This document shows positions 6,414-8,290 of a DNA stretch of 8,290 nucleotides, in pieces. The notes beneath the pieces are model-generated. The model worked only from the letters and a program-made list of their open reading frames with translations, did no database searches and was not told where the DNA came from. The stretch spans positions 1 to 8,290 of the forward strand of contig JBGAWA010000130.1 in the NCBI GenBank assembly GCA_044227805.1, in the 5' to 3' direction. The stretch is from JACCZZ01 sp044227805 (lineage in GTDB: Bacteria; Bacteroidota; Bacteroidia; Chitinophagales; UBA10324). The position numbers and the translations under genes are program-made. The first letter of the stretch is position 1. Every line of letters begins with the position of its first letter.

Positions 6414-8100
6414 TTGTGATCTGCGAATAAGGATCCGGGAGAATGATATCAGGCGTCACTCCTTTCAGCTGCGTGGTGCCACCGTTGATGCGATAAAATT
6501 TTTGAATTGTAATTTTAAGTGAGCCTAATTTAGGAGCACCATTGGGGGATGACGCTACAAAATCATCGAGGTTGAAAAAATTCTGCACGGTTCCTTTTCC
6601 ATACGTGCTGTTGCTGCCAACCACCACAGCCCTGTGATAATCCTGCATGGCTGCTGCAACAATCTCCGAAGCAGAAGCGCTGTAGTAGTTCACCATCACG
6701 GTAAGGGGCCCACTGTATGTAACAGCAGGATCCGTGTCATATAGCACATTAGGTTTTGAGTCGCGGGGTTTTACCTGTACCATCGGCCCGCTCGGAATAA
6801 ACAAACCGCCGAGCTTCACCGCTTCCTGCAACGAGCCGCCGCCATTGTCCCGGAGGTCGAGAATGATTCCGGCAACATTCTCTGATTTCAGTTTCTCCAC
6901 TTCCACCTGCACATCGGCAGCGCAGTTTCTGCCACCTTTATGATCAAAGTCGGCATAGAATTCCGGCAGGCGGATGTAGCCGATTTTTTTACCACCGGAA
7001 TGGATGATGGCGGATTTTGCATACGTAGCTTCCAGCACCACAATATCGCGCACGATGGGAATAATTAGTTGTGATCCATCGGGCTTGCGCACGGTGAGCC
7101 TCACCTCCGTTCCTTTCTTGCCACGTATCAGCTGAATGGCTTTATCGAGCCGCATGCCTTCTATACTCACCGGCTCGGCTGCGCCTTGACCTACACTTAA
7201 TATCACATCATTCGCTTTCAGTTGCCCTTGCCGCCAGGAAGCGCTTCCCGCAACGATACTCGTTACCCGAATCTCACCGTCGCGCTGCTGCAACTGCGCG
7301 CCGATTCCTTCCAGCTGACCGGTCATCTGAATGTCGAAATTTTGCTTTTGCACCGGTGGAAAATATTCCGTGTGCGGATCTTCGATATTGGAAATGGTAT
7401 TGATATAAACAGCCAGCCAGTCGGCGCGCTCGAGCTCATCCAGGCGATCGAAAAAGTCTTTATTACTCTTCTGCACCTTGATGCGTGCATCCTTTTCCAG
7501 GGCTTCAAACGTTTTGATCTTCACCGTATCCGACTGCTCCTTCGCTTTTCTTTGCTGCTCCTCGGATAGGCGAAGCTGCTGCAATACCTGCAGCTTCATG
7601 TATTTACGCCACTCTTCACGCAATGCATTGGTATCCCGCACGAAAGAAAGCTTCTCGCCATCGGTCTCTATGCTTTCATCAATAGAGAAATCGATAGGAT
7701 TGTTCAGCGGTTCAATGCTGTACCGACGTGCCTGTTCCAGTCGTTGCCCGTAGATCTTCATCACCGCATCAAAAAAAACATAGGAGCTGTCTTTCAGCTG
7801 ATCATCAATGCTGGTTTTAAAGGAAGCCAGCTGATCAATATCGCCTTGCGTGAAGATCTTTTTATTGTAGTCCACCCTTTCGATAAACTCTTTGAAGATC
7901 TTTTGGGAGAAGGCATCATCCACCGGCTGCGGTGAAAAATGAACGGCATTGATTCCACCCATCACCAGTCCGAGTAATTCCTTGTTATCTCCCTGTGGCA
8001 ACCGGAAGAAACCAAAGGAAAGGCAAACGGCGCTGATGATAATCGCAGCGGAAGAAATTATAAGCACAACCGGTTTCACGCGGATGGGATACTTTGACAT
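6364..8100 (-). CDS. prc: Carboxy-terminal processing protease Prc (S41), frameshifted near the 3' end
   Basis: This is a tail-specific periplasmic serine protease that would degrade or trim envelope proteins from their C-termini. The visible product is 578 residues; with the out-of-frame tail it would be about 695, close to the usual long Prc form. One membrane anchor or uncleaved signal lies at about 9-31. The TSP N-terminal domain follows (about 38-250), including a charged helical stretch (about 160-225) and the EDPHTEYF motif (240-247). A PDZ domain spans about 255-345 (LEGIGAQL, ANDVILSVG). The S41 catalytic domain has LDLRDNGGG (414-422), the nucleophile S476 in SASASE and the base K502 in TYGKGTVQ, so the Ser-Lys dyad is intact. 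The start at 8100 (MSKYPIR) is chosen because it directly precedes the membrane anchor and has a good promoter match upstream. The frame is open further upstream, but those 63 residues look non-coding. After GEKE (564-567) the frame runs out of similarity, losing the C-terminal domain. Confidence 0.9.
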   Translation of the reverse strand: MSKYPIRVKPVVLIISSAAIIISAVCLSFGFFRLPQGDNKELLGLVMGGINAVHFSPQPVDDAFSQKIFKEFIERVDYNKKIFTQGDIDQLASFKTSIDDQLKDSSYVFFDAVMKIYGQRLEQARRYSIEPLNNPIDFSIDESIETDGEKLSFVRDTNALREEWRKYMKLQVLQQLRLSEEQQRKAKEQSDTVKIKTFEALEKDARIKVQKSNKDFFDRLDELERADWLAVYINTISNIEDPHTEYFPPVQKQNFDIQMTGQLEGIGAQLQQRDGEIRVTSIVAGSASWRQGQLKANDVILSVGQGAAEPVSIEGMRLDKAIQLIRGKKGTEVRLTVRKPDGSQLIIPIVRDIVVLEATYAKSAIIHSGGKKIGYIRLPEFYADFDHKGGRNCAADVQVEVEKLKSENVAGIILDLRDNGGGSLQEAVKLGGLFIPSGPMVQVKPRDSKPNVLYDTDPAVTYSGPLTVMVNYYSASASEIVAAAMQDYHRAVVVGSNSTYGKGTVQNFFNLDDFVASSPNGAPKLGSLKITIQKFYRINGGTTQLKGVTPDIILPDPYSQITNGEKEAGQISILEYRL

Positions 8101-8120
8101 GTCTGAAAATTTAAACCTTG

Positions 8121-8152
8121 CAAAAATACACAATGGTGCGCAACCGGTGCAA
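8121..8152 (-). promoter_or_regulatory. Candidate promoter of the prc gene
   Basis: On the minus strand TATTTTTG (8121-8128) is an exact match to the Bacteroidota TAnnTTTG -7 element. A TTG (8150-8152) lies 21 bp upstream, within the range for the -33 element. Transcription would start near 8114-8117, leaving a leader of about 15 nt before the ATG at 8100, AT-rich and without a clear Shine-Dalgarno sequence. This supports 8100 as the start, since upstream in-frame codons would lie outside the transcript. Confidence 0.5.
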
Positions 8153-8290
8153 TCGTCAACAGCCGCGGGCCAGGTCGCTCTGTTCCTGCGGTCACCGCTA
8201 TCGGGATACCGGAAACCTTTTCGAAGCACGATGGAACGAACTGTGGAAGAATAAATTTTTAGTAATCCATGACTTGCGGTTCCCGTCAAC

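Noticed and set aside
8101..8289. Extension of the protease frame by 63 residues upstream of 8100
   Set aside because: The extra residues have no family similarity and would place the membrane anchor internally. A promoter match at 8121-8152 lies inside this stretch.
8198..8290. Possible C-terminal end of another minus-strand gene entering from the right edge (30 codons ending in a TAG)
   Set aside because: The frame is open to the window edge, but 30 codons with no recognisable motif cannot be told from chance. More sequence to the right is needed.

Overview
The window looks like a chromosomal segment of a Bacteroidota bacterium, probably from the Chitinophagales/Sphingobacteriales side. 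The evidence is a GLPGLI-family exported protein next to a TonB-receptor-like outer-membrane protein with an N-terminal carboxypeptidase-regulatory-like domain. In addition, there are -7 promoter elements of the TAnnTTTG type and almost no Shine-Dalgarno sequences. Base composition is intermediate and looks even across the window. I see no insertion sequence, tRNA, rRNA or CRISPR array.

Layout from left to right. Positions 1-162 hold no gene, only a strong imperfect hairpin (104-141) just past the end of a minus-strand operon. That operon (849-2318, then 163-852) encodes a two-transmembrane sensor histidine kinase followed by an OmpR/PhoB-type response regulator, joined by a 4-base ATGA overlap. 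Across a 128-bp divergent intergenic region, a plus-strand pair encodes a GLPGLI protein (2447-3199) and a 916-residue outer-membrane beta-barrel protein (3209-5959), 9 bp apart. After a 58-bp convergent gap, the minus strand carries a tail-specific protease of the Prc/S41 family (8100 down to 6018). Its reading frame is broken near 6364-6413, so the catalytic part and the C-terminal domain are in different frames.

The divergent region contains a perfect 10-bp tandem repeat (ATTAACCTTA twice, 2363-2382) plus a third ATTAAC half-site 21 bp further on. Direct repeats at helical spacing are the usual target of OmpR/PhoB-type regulators. I therefore infer that the response regulator controls the GLPGLI/outer-membrane pair and perhaps its own operon. 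The two divergent transcription units would then form one envelope-sensing and response module: the kinase senses through a periplasmic domain of about 200 residues, and the regulator switches a secreted GLPGLI protein and its outer-membrane partner. The function of GLPGLI proteins is unknown, and nothing here identifies the signal or any transported substrate.

The observations most worth following are the split prc gene, the operator-like repeats, and a similar C-terminal tail on the GLPGLI protein and its outer-membrane partner.
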